From Paraburkholderia xenovorans LB400 (GTDB taxonomy: Bacteria; Pseudomonadota; Gammaproteobacteria; Burkholderiales; Burkholderiaceae), in contig NC_007951.1 of the NCBI RefSeq assembly GCF_000013645.1, positions 1,860,001 to 1,924,000 on the forward strand: a stretch of DNA of 64,000 nucleotides, read 5' to 3'. The stretch's first letter is position 1; each line of letters begins with the position of its first letter. Below the pieces are notes generated by a model that did no database searches, was not told the DNA's origin, and saw only the letters and a program-made list of their open reading frames with translations. Below, piece after piece: positions 55,265 to 63,083 of the stretch. Made by a program: the position numbers and the translations under genes.

Positions 55265-55771
55265 ATGACTTCGATGTCATCATCGGACGTGAACGACGCC
55301 TGGTTCTCTGCGAAGCCGGTTCAGGTGGACGACGCATGGATCGATCACAATGGCCATATGCATTTACCGTTTTATACCGTGTTGTTCATTCGTGCCGTAG
55401 GAGAGGTGATGGAGCGACTTGGAATTGGCGAATCGTATACTGCCCAGGGGCTTGGATCTTTCTTCGGTGTAGAAAATCATGTCCGTTACCTACATGAACT
55501 GAAGGCTGGTGAGACGGCGCAAGTCGAACTGTGTCTGCTCGAGTGCGATGCGAAGCGGCTACACTGGTGGGCGCGTATGTCGACACATGGTCAAGCGATT
55601 GCAGCGACTTTCGAATTGCTATCGTTGCACGTCGATCAGCGTGCGCGGCGTGTTGTGCCTATGCCGGATGGGGTCTACACAGCTGTGCGCGATTTCCCCG
55701 CGCGTCATCGCGAACTTGGACCGCCTCCACATGCATGGCGTGTCGGAACGTTGGCGGTCACAGGAAGCTGA
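55265..55771 (+). CDS. Hot-dog-fold thioesterase (4HBT-like)
   Basis: 168 residues from the ATG at 55265, 4 bp after the upstream stop. Motif DDAWIDHNGHMHLPFYTVLF corresponds to the 4-hydroxybenzoyl-CoA thioesterase active-site segment; the rest is a single hot-dog domain. It would release a free acid from a pathway CoA ester or prevent CoA trapping. Last gene of the operon, converging on the MarR gene. Confidence 0.82.
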   Translation: MTSMSSSDVNDAWFSAKPVQVDDAWIDHNGHMHLPFYTVLFIRAVGEVMERLGIGESYTAQGLGSFFGVENHVRYLHELKAGETAQVELCLLECDAKRLHWWARMSTHGQAIAATFELLSLHVDQRARRVVPMPDGVYTAVRDFPARHRELGPPPHAWRVGTLAVTGS

Positions 55772-55799
55772 AGAGGGCGTCGTCGCGCGTGCTGGGGTT

Positions 55800-56309
55800 T
55801 TATTCGGGTTCGTCGTCGACGGGGAACGTCTCGAAAGCATGGTCCAGTTTGCCGATTAGCTTGAGCAGCTGTTCGGTGCCGTCGGTATGGATCGCATCGG
55901 CTATCTCGCGTTCGAAGTGCTCGAGAATTTCGAGGAGGCGCTGATACAGCGTCCAGCCACTATCGGTTAATGTCAGCAGAATGAGGCGCTTGTCGTTCTC
56001 GTTGACGGCTCGCGTGAGCCTGCCGCTTGCGGTCAGGCGCTGCGTGGCGCGGCTGACTTTCGCGCGATCCATGCCTGTGTTGTCGGCGATCTGGAACGTC
56101 GACATTGGCCCCTTCGATGCCAGCACGTTGATAACACGCGATTCCGGGATGGTAATGCCCAGGTTCTCGGCGTAACGCCTGGATGCGATCGCCGTAATGC
56201 GCGTGGTAATTCTCAGCAGCCGGTAGGGTACAAAGTGCTCGAGATCGAACCGGCGCATGGCGGTGTTTGGCGATTTTTTCGACTTCGAGGATGGCTTGCG
56301 TGAGGTCAT
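55800..56309 (-). CDS. MarR-family regulator of the second catabolic locus
   Basis: 169 residues from the ATG at 56309 (MTSRKPSSK). Winged-helix domain with IPESRVINVLASKGPMSTFQ, the recognition helix MDRAKVSRATQRLTASGRL and the wing NENDKRLILLTLT. It sits inside the locus between two transcription units, and four similar ~19-bp sites lie upstream of the ligase operon, of this gene and of both transcripts at 59.6-59.9 kb. I infer it controls them in response to a pathway ligand. Confidence 0.9.
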   Translation of the reverse strand: MTSRKPSSKSKKSPNTAMRRFDLEHFVPYRLLRITTRITAIASRRYAENLGITIPESRVINVLASKGPMSTFQIADNTGMDRAKVSRATQRLTASGRLTRAVNENDKRLILLTLTDSGWTLYQRLLEILEHFEREIADAIHTDGTEQLLKLIGKLDHAFETFPVDDEPE

Positions 56310-56411
56310 CAGGGGCGTTGGAGGTCTATCAGTAAATATCCCGGCGACGGCCGGGTGTAGCACAAGGCGTCTGCAACTACCGACTGGCTACATGCCTTCC
56401 CGGGCGATCGT

Positions 56412-56430
56412 ATCATTTTAATTGAAATCA
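56412..56430. promoter_or_regulatory. MarR-regulon site 2
   Basis: ATCATTTTAATTGAAATCA lies about 100 bp upstream of the MarR start. It matches the 50138 site in 14 of 19 positions and suggests autoregulation. Confidence 0.55.
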
Positions 56431-56496
56431 TCATAGTCACAGCAGGCAGGTGCCCGGCCGGCTCGACACTGCCCTGATCCCTCGCGCTGGCGTCCA

Positions 56497-57591
56497 CTAG
56501 AACAGCGTACGCATCCCGAACTGAAAGACGCGAGAGGTCGTATCAGGGACCGCGGGTCCGCCGTAATAAACGGCAGCGCCAAGCGAGTACGCGGAACCGT
56601 TCTTGTTGTTTACCTGGCTGTACCCGCCGTACACACTGGTCCTTTTTGAGAGCTGGTAATTAATCTCGACGGCCTCGACATACGCGTTTTGTGAGGCACC
56701 GAGCCCGTCGGACGTATCTATGATTTTTGACACCTGGCCGATCAGCGCCAGCGAAGGTCTCAGCATGTATTTGACGCCGAGGTTGGCTATCGCGTACCGC
56801 TGCGTGTTCTGGATTGTCGCGGGTGTCGTTGTGTCAGGATAGATGTCCTTTGTGTAGCCCGCGTAAAGCTTTGCTGGCCCTATTACAAAGTTGCCACCGA
56901 CCCCCCATTCCTCGTAGTAGCCCGGATCAGACGCATCCTTCATATGCAGGTAGCCAGCGTGGAGAGCCAGCGGTCCGTTTGCGTAATTCAATGCACCGCT
57001 GATTGTGGCGCCACCGCTGATCGAGCCTGGGACACCACCCACGCCGTACATCAGGCCGAACGAAACGCCCTGTACCGTGGGCGACGAATAGACAATTGAG
57101 TTATTGGTGCGACATGTGATGATGTCGGTCATCAGTGTGCTCTGCACCGTTCCGTTGCTCAACGTGCGGTCGAAGTTCCAGAAGCTGCCTCCGAGGCCAG
57201 CAAAGAACGCATCGTAGTCGCTGACGGCAAGGAATTCCGGAGCGTACTGCCTGCCGAACGTCAGCGAACCCTGTGGCCCCTGCAGGCCCACCCATGCCTG
57301 CCGGCCAAACAGCGCTCCGCCTTGCTCAATGACGCCCGTATTCGATGCAAATCCGTTTTCAAGCTTGAAAATGGCCTTGTATCCGTTTCCGAGTTCCTCT
57401 ACGCCGGCCAGTCCGATCCGCGAACCTGCAAGGCCCCCGTTTGTCATCCGGGTGAGCGTGCCGTTTCCCTGATTCGAAATGTCCATCAGGATGTCGACCA
57501 TCCCGTACAACGTCACACTGCTTTGCGCGCGCGCGGCGCACGCAAAGCTGCTTAACAGGACCACTACCGCAGCTCTGGTATACGTTTTCAT
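56497..57591 (-). CDS. Outer-membrane porin (Burkholderia type)
   Basis: 364 residues, ATG at 57591. Signal peptide ends ARAQS. The mature start SVTLYGMVDILMDISNQGNG, the LAGSRIGLAGVEELGNGYKAIFKLE segment and the terminal Phe (GMRTLF) are hallmarks of Gram-negative general porins of this group. It lies 68 bp after the sodium symporter gene on the same strand and may be read through from it. It likely gives the substrate passage through the outer membrane. Confidence 0.93.
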   Translation of the reverse strand: MKTYTRAAVVVLLSSFACAARAQSSVTLYGMVDILMDISNQGNGTLTRMTNGGLAGSRIGLAGVEELGNGYKAIFKLENGFASNTGVIEQGGALFGRQAWVGLQGPQGSLTFGRQYAPEFLAVSDYDAFFAGLGGSFWNFDRTLSNGTVQSTLMTDIITCRTNNSIVYSSPTVQGVSFGLMYGVGGVPGSISGGATISGALNYANGPLALHAGYLHMKDASDPGYYEEWGVGGNFVIGPAKLYAGYTKDIYPDTTTPATIQNTQRYAIANLGVKYMLRPSLALIGQVSKIIDTSDGLGASQNAYVEAVEINYQLSKRTSVYGGYSQVNNKNGSAYSLGAAVYYGGPAVPDTTSRVFQFGMRTLF

Positions 57592-57659
57592 TCTGTCTCC
57601 AAGCCGTCACGGTCGAGAACGCCGAGACGGTCTTTAGTCGTTATGGGGATACGGTGAAG

Positions 57660-59231
57660 TCAGTGGCCGGCTACGGCATCACTCTGTGCGCCCAGGCCGA
57701 TCTCGGTGTGGAGGCGCAACACGGCGTAGCGGGTCTCGGCATCCTTGTCCGGGCGCAATAGGGTGCCGAGCCAGCACAGTACAAAACCGAGCGGCATGCT
57801 GATGATTCCGGGGTACTTGAGCGGAATCAGCGCTGCGGTGCCCATCACCATCGGCGATAGCAGGATGACGGCAATGGACACCACGAGGCCGCCGGCGAGC
57901 CCGGCGAATGCGCCACCCCGAGAGAATCGTCTCCAGAACAGTGTGCACACCAGTGCAGGGAGGTTCGCGCTGGCGGCGACGAGGAACGCGAGTCCGAGCA
58001 GGAACGTGATGTTGAAGCCCGTTCCGACGGCGATGCTGAACAGCGTCGCGATGATTCCGACGAGTACCGAGGACAGGCGCGCCATTCTGCGCTCCAGACG
58101 TTCAACGTCAGGGCGGTTGCGCCAGATAATGCCCGCAAAGAGGTCGTGCGCAACAGTGCCGGAGGCGGAAATCAGCAGGCCTGACACGACCGCGAGAATC
58201 GTCAGGAAGCAGACGCCGGAGATAAACGCCATCGCCAGCGCGCCGCCCACCGTCCCGTTGCCACCTGCAAGTACGCCAGCGAGAATCGGCGCGACGAGGT
58301 TGCCGCCTACGGCGGCGGCGGCATTGGCGTCGTTGCCGTGCAGCACAGCGCGGGCACCCATACCCAGCACGACGATCATCAGGAAAAACGCGCCCATCAC
58401 CGCTACGGCCCAGCCCAACGAGCGCCGCGCGGCATTGCCGTCCTTCACGGTAAAGAAGCGGATCAGTACGTGCGGAAGGCCCGCCGTGCCAAGCATGTAA
58501 ATGAGACCGAACGACAGGGTATCGATGGGATGGCTAGGCGACAGAAGCAGACCAGGCTTCAGATATGCAAGTCCCTTGGTATGCCCGTTAGCCGCGAGCT
58601 GCATCAGCGCGCCGATATTCCAGCCGCTCAACGCAAGAATCGCAGTCGACATTGCGATGCCAACGATCAGTAGGATGATGGCCTTCACGATCATGACCCA
58701 GGAGGCGCCGAGCATGCCGCCGTATGCGACATAGATCGTCATCAGAATGCCGGTGATCACCACTGCCAGTGCGTACGGCAGACCGGTCAGAGCCTGCAGC
58801 AGGATGCCCGCGCCGACCAGTTGCGCGACGAGGTAGAGCAGGCTCACGGCAAGTGATGTGAGCGCGGTGACTCCGCGCAGCGCCTGGTCATGAAAGCGCC
58901 TCGACAACAGCTCGCTGAGCGTGAATGCGCCGGCATTGCGCAGGCGCTCGGCAATCAGCAGTAACGGCAGGAAGCCGAAGAGTGCGGCCACGAGTATGAG
59001 CGTGCCATCAAATCCATACAGATAGATCAGGCCTGTGGTTCCGAGGAACGTGCCGGCAGACATAAAGTCGCCAGCTATCGCCAGGCCATTTTGTGCTGCC
59101 GAGATGCTGCGTCCAGCGGCGAGAAAGTCTGCCGAGGTCTTGGTCCTGCGTGCCGCGCGCGCAATGATGAACAACATGCAGAGCACGAGACCGGCGAACA
59201 CAGCCATTGTCAGGATTCCGTTTCCTTTCAT
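57660..59231 (-). CDS. Sodium:solute symporter, ActP-like
   Basis: 523 residues, ATG at 59231 overlapping the DUF485 stop. About 13 membrane segments; family motifs ISAAQNGLAIAGDFMSAGTF and GYALAVVITG-type helices, with the sodium-site region in helices 1 and 8 (AGLPHVLIRFFTVKDG). ActP-type members take up acetate and other short monocarboxylates. The DUF485 partner is the usual companion gene. The site at 59652 lies upstream of the pair. Confidence 0.9.
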   Translation of the reverse strand: MKGNGILTMAVFAGLVLCMLFIIARAARRTKTSADFLAAGRSISAAQNGLAIAGDFMSAGTFLGTTGLIYLYGFDGTLILVAALFGFLPLLLIAERLRNAGAFTLSELLSRRFHDQALRGVTALTSLAVSLLYLVAQLVGAGILLQALTGLPYALAVVITGILMTIYVAYGGMLGASWVMIVKAIILLIVGIAMSTAILALSGWNIGALMQLAANGHTKGLAYLKPGLLLSPSHPIDTLSFGLIYMLGTAGLPHVLIRFFTVKDGNAARRSLGWAVAVMGAFFLMIVVLGMGARAVLHGNDANAAAAVGGNLVAPILAGVLAGGNGTVGGALAMAFISGVCFLTILAVVSGLLISASGTVAHDLFAGIIWRNRPDVERLERRMARLSSVLVGIIATLFSIAVGTGFNITFLLGLAFLVAASANLPALVCTLFWRRFSRGGAFAGLAGGLVVSIAVILLSPMVMGTAALIPLKYPGIISMPLGFVLCWLGTLLRPDKDAETRYAVLRLHTEIGLGAQSDAVAGH

Positions 59232-59602
59232 TTGGACGGATCCTCAAACGGTGCGTTATCCAGTTTCGCGAGCAGCGCAGCGCGTACTCGTTTCTCCAGT
59301 GGAGCAAGCCTTCGCCCTACATGACGCAGATAGAGCCCGGTGATCGTCCAGGCGATGGCGTACATCACCAGCATTGCGATAAAGGCGATGGAACCCCAGC
59401 CGGGGACCAACGTGCCGAGCCACGTTGGCGCAAATGCCACCAGTGCGAAAAAGCCGAGGTAACTTGCCATGACTGCGACGATGGTGACGGTACCGACGCG
59501 TCGACGCAAGTTCGCGAGTTCGTCGTATCCCGGGAGTGACAGGGCGTAATCGCCCGGTTCGTCGGGGCAAATGTCTGATGCGTAAAGCAGGTGAGCTGGC
59601 AT
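59228..59602 (-). CDS. DUF485 membrane protein, symporter partner
   Basis: 124 residues from the ATG at 59602, behind AGGAGACC. Two membrane helices (TIVAVMASYLGFFALVAFAP and WGSIAFIAMLVMYAIAWTIT) and a basic C-terminal end, typical of YjcH-type DUF485 proteins found with ActP symporters. Overlaps the symporter start by 4 bp. Confidence 0.9.
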   Translation of the reverse strand: MPAHLLYASDICPDEPGDYALSLPGYDELANLRRRVGTVTIVAVMASYLGFFALVAFAPTWLGTLVPGWGSIAFIAMLVMYAIAWTITGLYLRHVGRRLAPLEKRVRAALLAKLDNAPFEDPSK

Positions 59603-59651
59603 GGTCTCCTCCAATTGGTGCCGCGTGGCGCCGGTGTGATTTATGTCTCCT

Positions 59652-59670
59652 ATCATTTCATATCATTTGA
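59652..59670. promoter_or_regulatory. MarR-regulon site 3
   Basis: ATCATTTCATATCATTTGA agrees with the 50138 site in 16 of 19 positions. It lies 49 bp upstream of the DUF485/symporter unit. A perfect TCATTT-G-AAATGA palindrome (59663-59675) overlaps it. Confidence 0.7.
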
Positions 59671-59761
59671 AATGAAAAGGGAAATGGTGGTTTCCCTGAT
59701 GTGTGCAATCGGGAGTCATCCAGCGCTTCGATATGCGGTCGGAGGATGGGAGTACTTGCAT

Positions 59762-59780
59762 CATTTCATGTGATATGAGA
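59762..59780. promoter_or_regulatory. MarR-regulon site 4
   Basis: ATCATTTCATGTGATATGA, identical to the site at 50138-50156, about 94 bp upstream of the SnoaL-like gene. Confidence 0.75.
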
Positions 59781-59874
59781 TAAATTGGGAATGCGTCGGA
59801 TTGTGCTCCCGAATGCATCCGGGCGCACTGTCATAAAGGCCGTGCGCAAAAGTATATTTTGGAAGGAGACTGAC

Positions 59875-60312
59875 ATGGCATCCACTCTGGAAGACAAGGA
59901 CAAGATCCACGACCTGCTCTCGAGCTTTTGCGACAACATGGATCTGCAACGTTTTGACGAGTTCGCGGCCCTATTTACCGAGGACGGCGTGTTCTACGCC
60001 GACGACGTCGGCCAACCGAAAGGGCGCGCTGCAATCCGGGCGTTCGCAGAAGGGATCCTTCCGGTGGAAGGCGAAGGTCCCAAGAGAAAGCACATCATGA
60101 CGAACGTCTTCGTCAATGTAGATGGGGATACGGCACGATCAAACAGCACGTTTATCATGGTGAGAGAGAGTGCATCGGAGATCGTCATTGCCGCGGCTGG
60201 TCGATATGAAGACGAACTCGCGCGTGACAACGGAGTCTGGCGCTTCAAGACCCGGCGGCTCATCATTGACTTCCGGATGGACCTCGGTTTGAAGGCCTAT
60301 CAGGCGGGTTGA
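59875..60312 (+). CDS. SnoaL-like / NTF2-fold protein
   Basis: 145 residues from the ATG at 59875, behind AAGGAGA. The start KIHDLLSSFCDNMDLQRFDE followed by LFTEDGVFYADDVGQPKGRA, and the C-terminal RYEDELARDNGVWRFKTRRL, are typical of NTF2-like small catalytic or binding proteins. Members include isomerases, hydratases and cyclases. Under an identical MarR-regulon site to the ligase operon, so it belongs to the same pathway. The exact reaction is unknown. Confidence 0.85.
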   Translation: MASTLEDKDKIHDLLSSFCDNMDLQRFDEFAALFTEDGVFYADDVGQPKGRAAIRAFAEGILPVEGEGPKRKHIMTNVFVNVDGDTARSNSTFIMVRESASEIVIAAAGRYEDELARDNGVWRFKTRRLIIDFRMDLGLKAYQAG

Positions 60313-60720
60313 TTCAGGCTCGGATCAGTTTGGGCCCGCCTTCCGCAGATGCACTTTGATGCACTCTTCGTGAAGAATGATCGGCTTGGCGGAATCGTTA
60401 GGCCGCTACTGCGGCCAGCGATCATGCTAGTGACTTGAGGCGGCGTCGTGCAAGAAACGAGGCGCCGCAGGCCAAAGTATGCAACCTGTAGATATGCGGT
60501 TGTCGTCATATCAATATCGTTCGACGGACCCGCGCACGGTCAATTCTAAAACGTCAGGTGCCTGTCAAAACTACTGGCCGGAGTCTGGCCGAGCATGCTG
60601 CGTGTCGGCGCGGGCAGCTCCGTTCTCTGGAGATTGGGTCGTTCCGCGGCATCCTCGAAATGCCTGTGGTCGTGGCACGCTCGAGATGTCCCATTTGCTC
60701 CAGCTGTCACTCTATGTCGC
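60313..60720. other. Intergenic region, 408 bp
   Basis: Between the SnoaL-like gene and the disrupted LysR gene. Contains a GC-rich imperfect hairpin around 60440-60475 without a U-run, and the LysR promoter at its right end. No gene, repeat or RNA that I can support. Confidence 0.5.
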
Positions 60721-60827
60721 ATGAATCTTCATCGTCTCGATCTCGTCTCGCTTTACCTGTTTGCGCTCATCTCGCGTAGCGGCAGTTGACGTTGCCCGCG
60801 AATTTCGGATCCCTTAGCTGAGTGAGA

Positions 60828-61718
60828 TTATGCCACCCGTTGGTTCTGGGCAGCGTACCAGTCCCGCTCGAACTGCATCGGACTGACGTAGCCCAACGTC
60901 GAGTGCAAGCGCGAATGATTGTAGAAGCTCAACCAGTCGATTACCTCGTCCATCGCTTCCCGACGCGTTGCAAAGCGCTGGCCAAGGATGCGTGCTCGCT
61001 TGAGCGATCCCCACAAGCTCTCGGTCGGCGCGTTGTCCCAACAATTTCCTCGACGGCTCATCGAGCTGCGCATGCCGTAGCCCTTAAGCAGGTCCTGGAA
61101 GTCACGACTGCAATACTGGCTACCGCGGTCGCTATGGACGATCAGGCCCGCTTCCGGCCGGCGGCGAAACCACGCCATACGCAGCGCGTCAGACACCAGC
61201 TCCGTGCGCATGTGCGGCTGCATCGACCAGCCCACCACCTGACGGCTGAACAGGTCGAGGATGACGGTCAGAAACAGCCAACCCTCGTCCGTCCAGATGT
61301 ACGTGATGTCCGTAGTCCAGACCTGATCTGGACGCGCGGGAGAGAAGTCTCGTTGCAGCAGGTCCGGCGCGACCGGCAGGCTGTGGTTGCTGTCGGTCGT
61401 GACCTTGAACCGGCGTTTGGTCTTCGCCCTGATGCCGTGCAGCTTCATGAGCTGTTGGACACGATCCTTGCTGACGCGAATGCCCTGGGCCAGCAACTTC
61501 TTCCACACGCGCGGCCAGCCGTACTCGCCTTTGGATTCAGCGTGCACGGCCTTGATGTGCACCAGCAGAGCGTCGTTGCTGATGCGTCGGCGCGCTCGGT
61601 CAGTATCGACATCCCGCGCCTTGCGCGCGTGGTAACCGCTGGGGCTGACACCCAGCACCTGGCAGGTCAGGGACACCGGCCATTGTCGGCTGTGAAGCTC
61701 GATCCAGGCGTACTTCAT
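60828..61718 (-). CDS. IS3-family transposase OrfB (DDE integrase domain)
   Basis: 296 residues, ATG at 61718 overlapping the orfA stop. Catalytic triad: Asp in VWTTDITYIW, Asp in VHSDRGSQYCS, Glu in DNAPTESLWGSLK, with typical spacing. The HTH_21-like N-terminal part ends in HGIRAKTKRRFKV. In IS3 elements the active enzyme is often an OrfAB frameshift fusion; the ATGA overlap would permit either coupling or frameshift. Confidence 0.95.
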   Translation of the reverse strand: MKYAWIELHSRQWPVSLTCQVLGVSPSGYHARKARDVDTDRARRRISNDALLVHIKAVHAESKGEYGWPRVWKKLLAQGIRVSKDRVQQLMKLHGIRAKTKRRFKVTTDSNHSLPVAPDLLQRDFSPARPDQVWTTDITYIWTDEGWLFLTVILDLFSRQVVGWSMQPHMRTELVSDALRMAWFRRRPEAGLIVHSDRGSQYCSRDFQDLLKGYGMRSSMSRRGNCWDNAPTESLWGSLKRARILGQRFATRREAMDEVIDWLSFYNHSRLHSTLGYVSPMQFERDWYAAQNQRVA

Positions 61719-62002
61719 GCCGACACCTTTGCAAAGTACGCCGTGGCTTTTTCCAATATGTCGCGCTCCATTTTCACGCGTGCCAACTCCGCGCGCAGCC
61801 GGGCAATCTCCATCTGTTCAGGAGAAACCTGTTTGCCTGCGCCGTTCAGCTTCCCAGCGGCATCGGCCTTAACCCAGTTGTGCAGCGTCTTCGGGCTGAT
61901 ACCCAGTATCTTCGCCACCGCCGCCATGCTCTGGCCGCCGCGGACCATGCGCACGGCTTCCAGCATGAATTCCCGCGTATATCGGGCTCTCGGATTACCC
62001 AT
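61715..62002 (-). CDS. IS3-family transposase OrfA
   Basis: 95 residues, ATG at 62002 behind GGAAGGAAAG. Helix-turn-helix in RYTREFMLEAVRMVRGGQSM, then AVAKILGISPKTLHNWVKAD, and a C-terminal leucine-zipper-like stretch (EIARLRAELARVKMERDILE). DNA-binding subunit of the element. Confidence 0.94.
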   Translation of the reverse strand: MGNPRARYTREFMLEAVRMVRGGQSMAAVAKILGISPKTLHNWVKADAAGKLNGAGKQVSPEQMEIARLRAELARVKMERDILEKATAYFAKVSA

Positions 62003-63083
62003 CTTTCCTTCCTCCTTGCGTGAGTTTTACACACTCAGCAAGGGATCCATTTTTTGCGGGCAAGCTCAAGTATCCGGGTGGGCGCCGAGCGCGCGCATCT
62101 CGCAATAGGTGCGGCGAGCAAACGGATGGCCGACCTCGAAGCATCAATTGGCGTGCAACTGTTCGAGCGCCACGCCCGTGGCGTTGCGCTGACCGCAGCA
62201 GGCGAAGCGCTCGAACGACATACGCAGCGGATCTTGAACGACATGGACCGGATGACCGCTGAGATGTCGGATTATGCGGCGGGTGTTGTGGGCGTCGTCC
62301 GGTTGTGGGCCAACACATCGAGTGTGACCCAGTTCCTTCCGACGGACATCGCGGCGTTTAGCGTAGTCCATCCTGATATCCGTATCGAGTTGGAAGAGCA
62401 GGATAGCGAGCAGGTTGCTCTGGCCGTGGTAGATGGTGCAGCCGATTTTGGCATTATGGCAGACCGGATGCCAACGCTTGGGCTTCAGGCGATGTTGTAT
62501 CGCAAGGATCATCTGTTCCTTGTTGTGCCCGATGGTCATCCACTGACTCAGCGCGAATCGGTTTCGTTCGTCGACGCACTCGAGTTCGACTTCGTCAGCC
62601 TTGCTCGTAATACGTCGCTGGCGAAGCGTCTTCAGGCCGCCACCGCCTTCTCTGGTGGCCAGATCAAGTTGCGAATCCAGGTCCGCAGCTTCGATGCGAT
62701 GTGCCTCATGGTAGCCGCAGGGCCTGGCATCGCCATACTGCCCGATGCAGCGGTGGGTCCCCACCTGAGGTCGATGGACCTCTGCAGGATACCCCTGTCG
62801 GAAAACTGGACGCGTCGTGAACTTTTCATCTGTGCTCGTGACCTGAACGCGTTGCCCCGGCCCGCGTCGCTGCTCGTCAATCATTTGATTGGAGCCACGC
62901 CGGACGCTGTGGCAGTCCGTTGATCGGTATCGAGGTTTTGTGTTTCACGAAAGCCCCGTTCCGCATTAGTGCATTTCGCCTACAGCATCGCGCGTGGACA
63001 ATAGATGTCCCTATATCGCAGCGTCGCGGGCTGCGGTGATAGCAAAACCAGCATGCTCTCATCCTGAATATGGAGGCTCTCCC

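Larger units (their letters stand above)
60787..62068 (-). mobile_element. IS3-family insertion sequence, 1282 bp
   Basis: Two overlapping minus-strand genes (orfA, orfB) encode an IS3-type transposase. Ends are imperfect inverted repeats: left TGACGTTGCCCGCGAATTTC..., right (reverse strand) TGAGCTTGCCCGCAAAAAAT..., both continuing into GGATCCCTT and CTGAGTG. A 3-bp duplication AGT (60784-60786 and 62069-62071) flanks it. It looks complete and recent. It splits a LysR gene. Confidence 0.93.
60721..62923 (+). pseudogene. LysR-family regulator gene split by an IS3-family element
   Basis: The first 22 codons (60721-60786: MNLHRLDLVSLYLFALISRS, then Gly-Ser) are separated from the remaining 283 codons (62072-62923, starting IRVGAERAHLAIGAASKRMA) by the element at 60787-62068 plus the AGT duplicate. 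Joining the parts after removing element and one AGT gives an uninterrupted 305-residue LysR protein with a normal winged helix (helix ending DLEASIGVQLFERHARGVAL) and ligand domain. The 3' part has an in-frame start at 62054, but without the first helix it is probably non-functional. The gene stands before the leuC-like gene. Confidence 0.93.

Noticed and set aside
60807..62048. Shorter IS boundaries at the inner GGATCCC repeats
   Set aside because: The inverted repeats continue outward through TTGCCCGC to TGA, and only the outer ends (60787, 62068) give an AGT duplication and restore the LysR frame.
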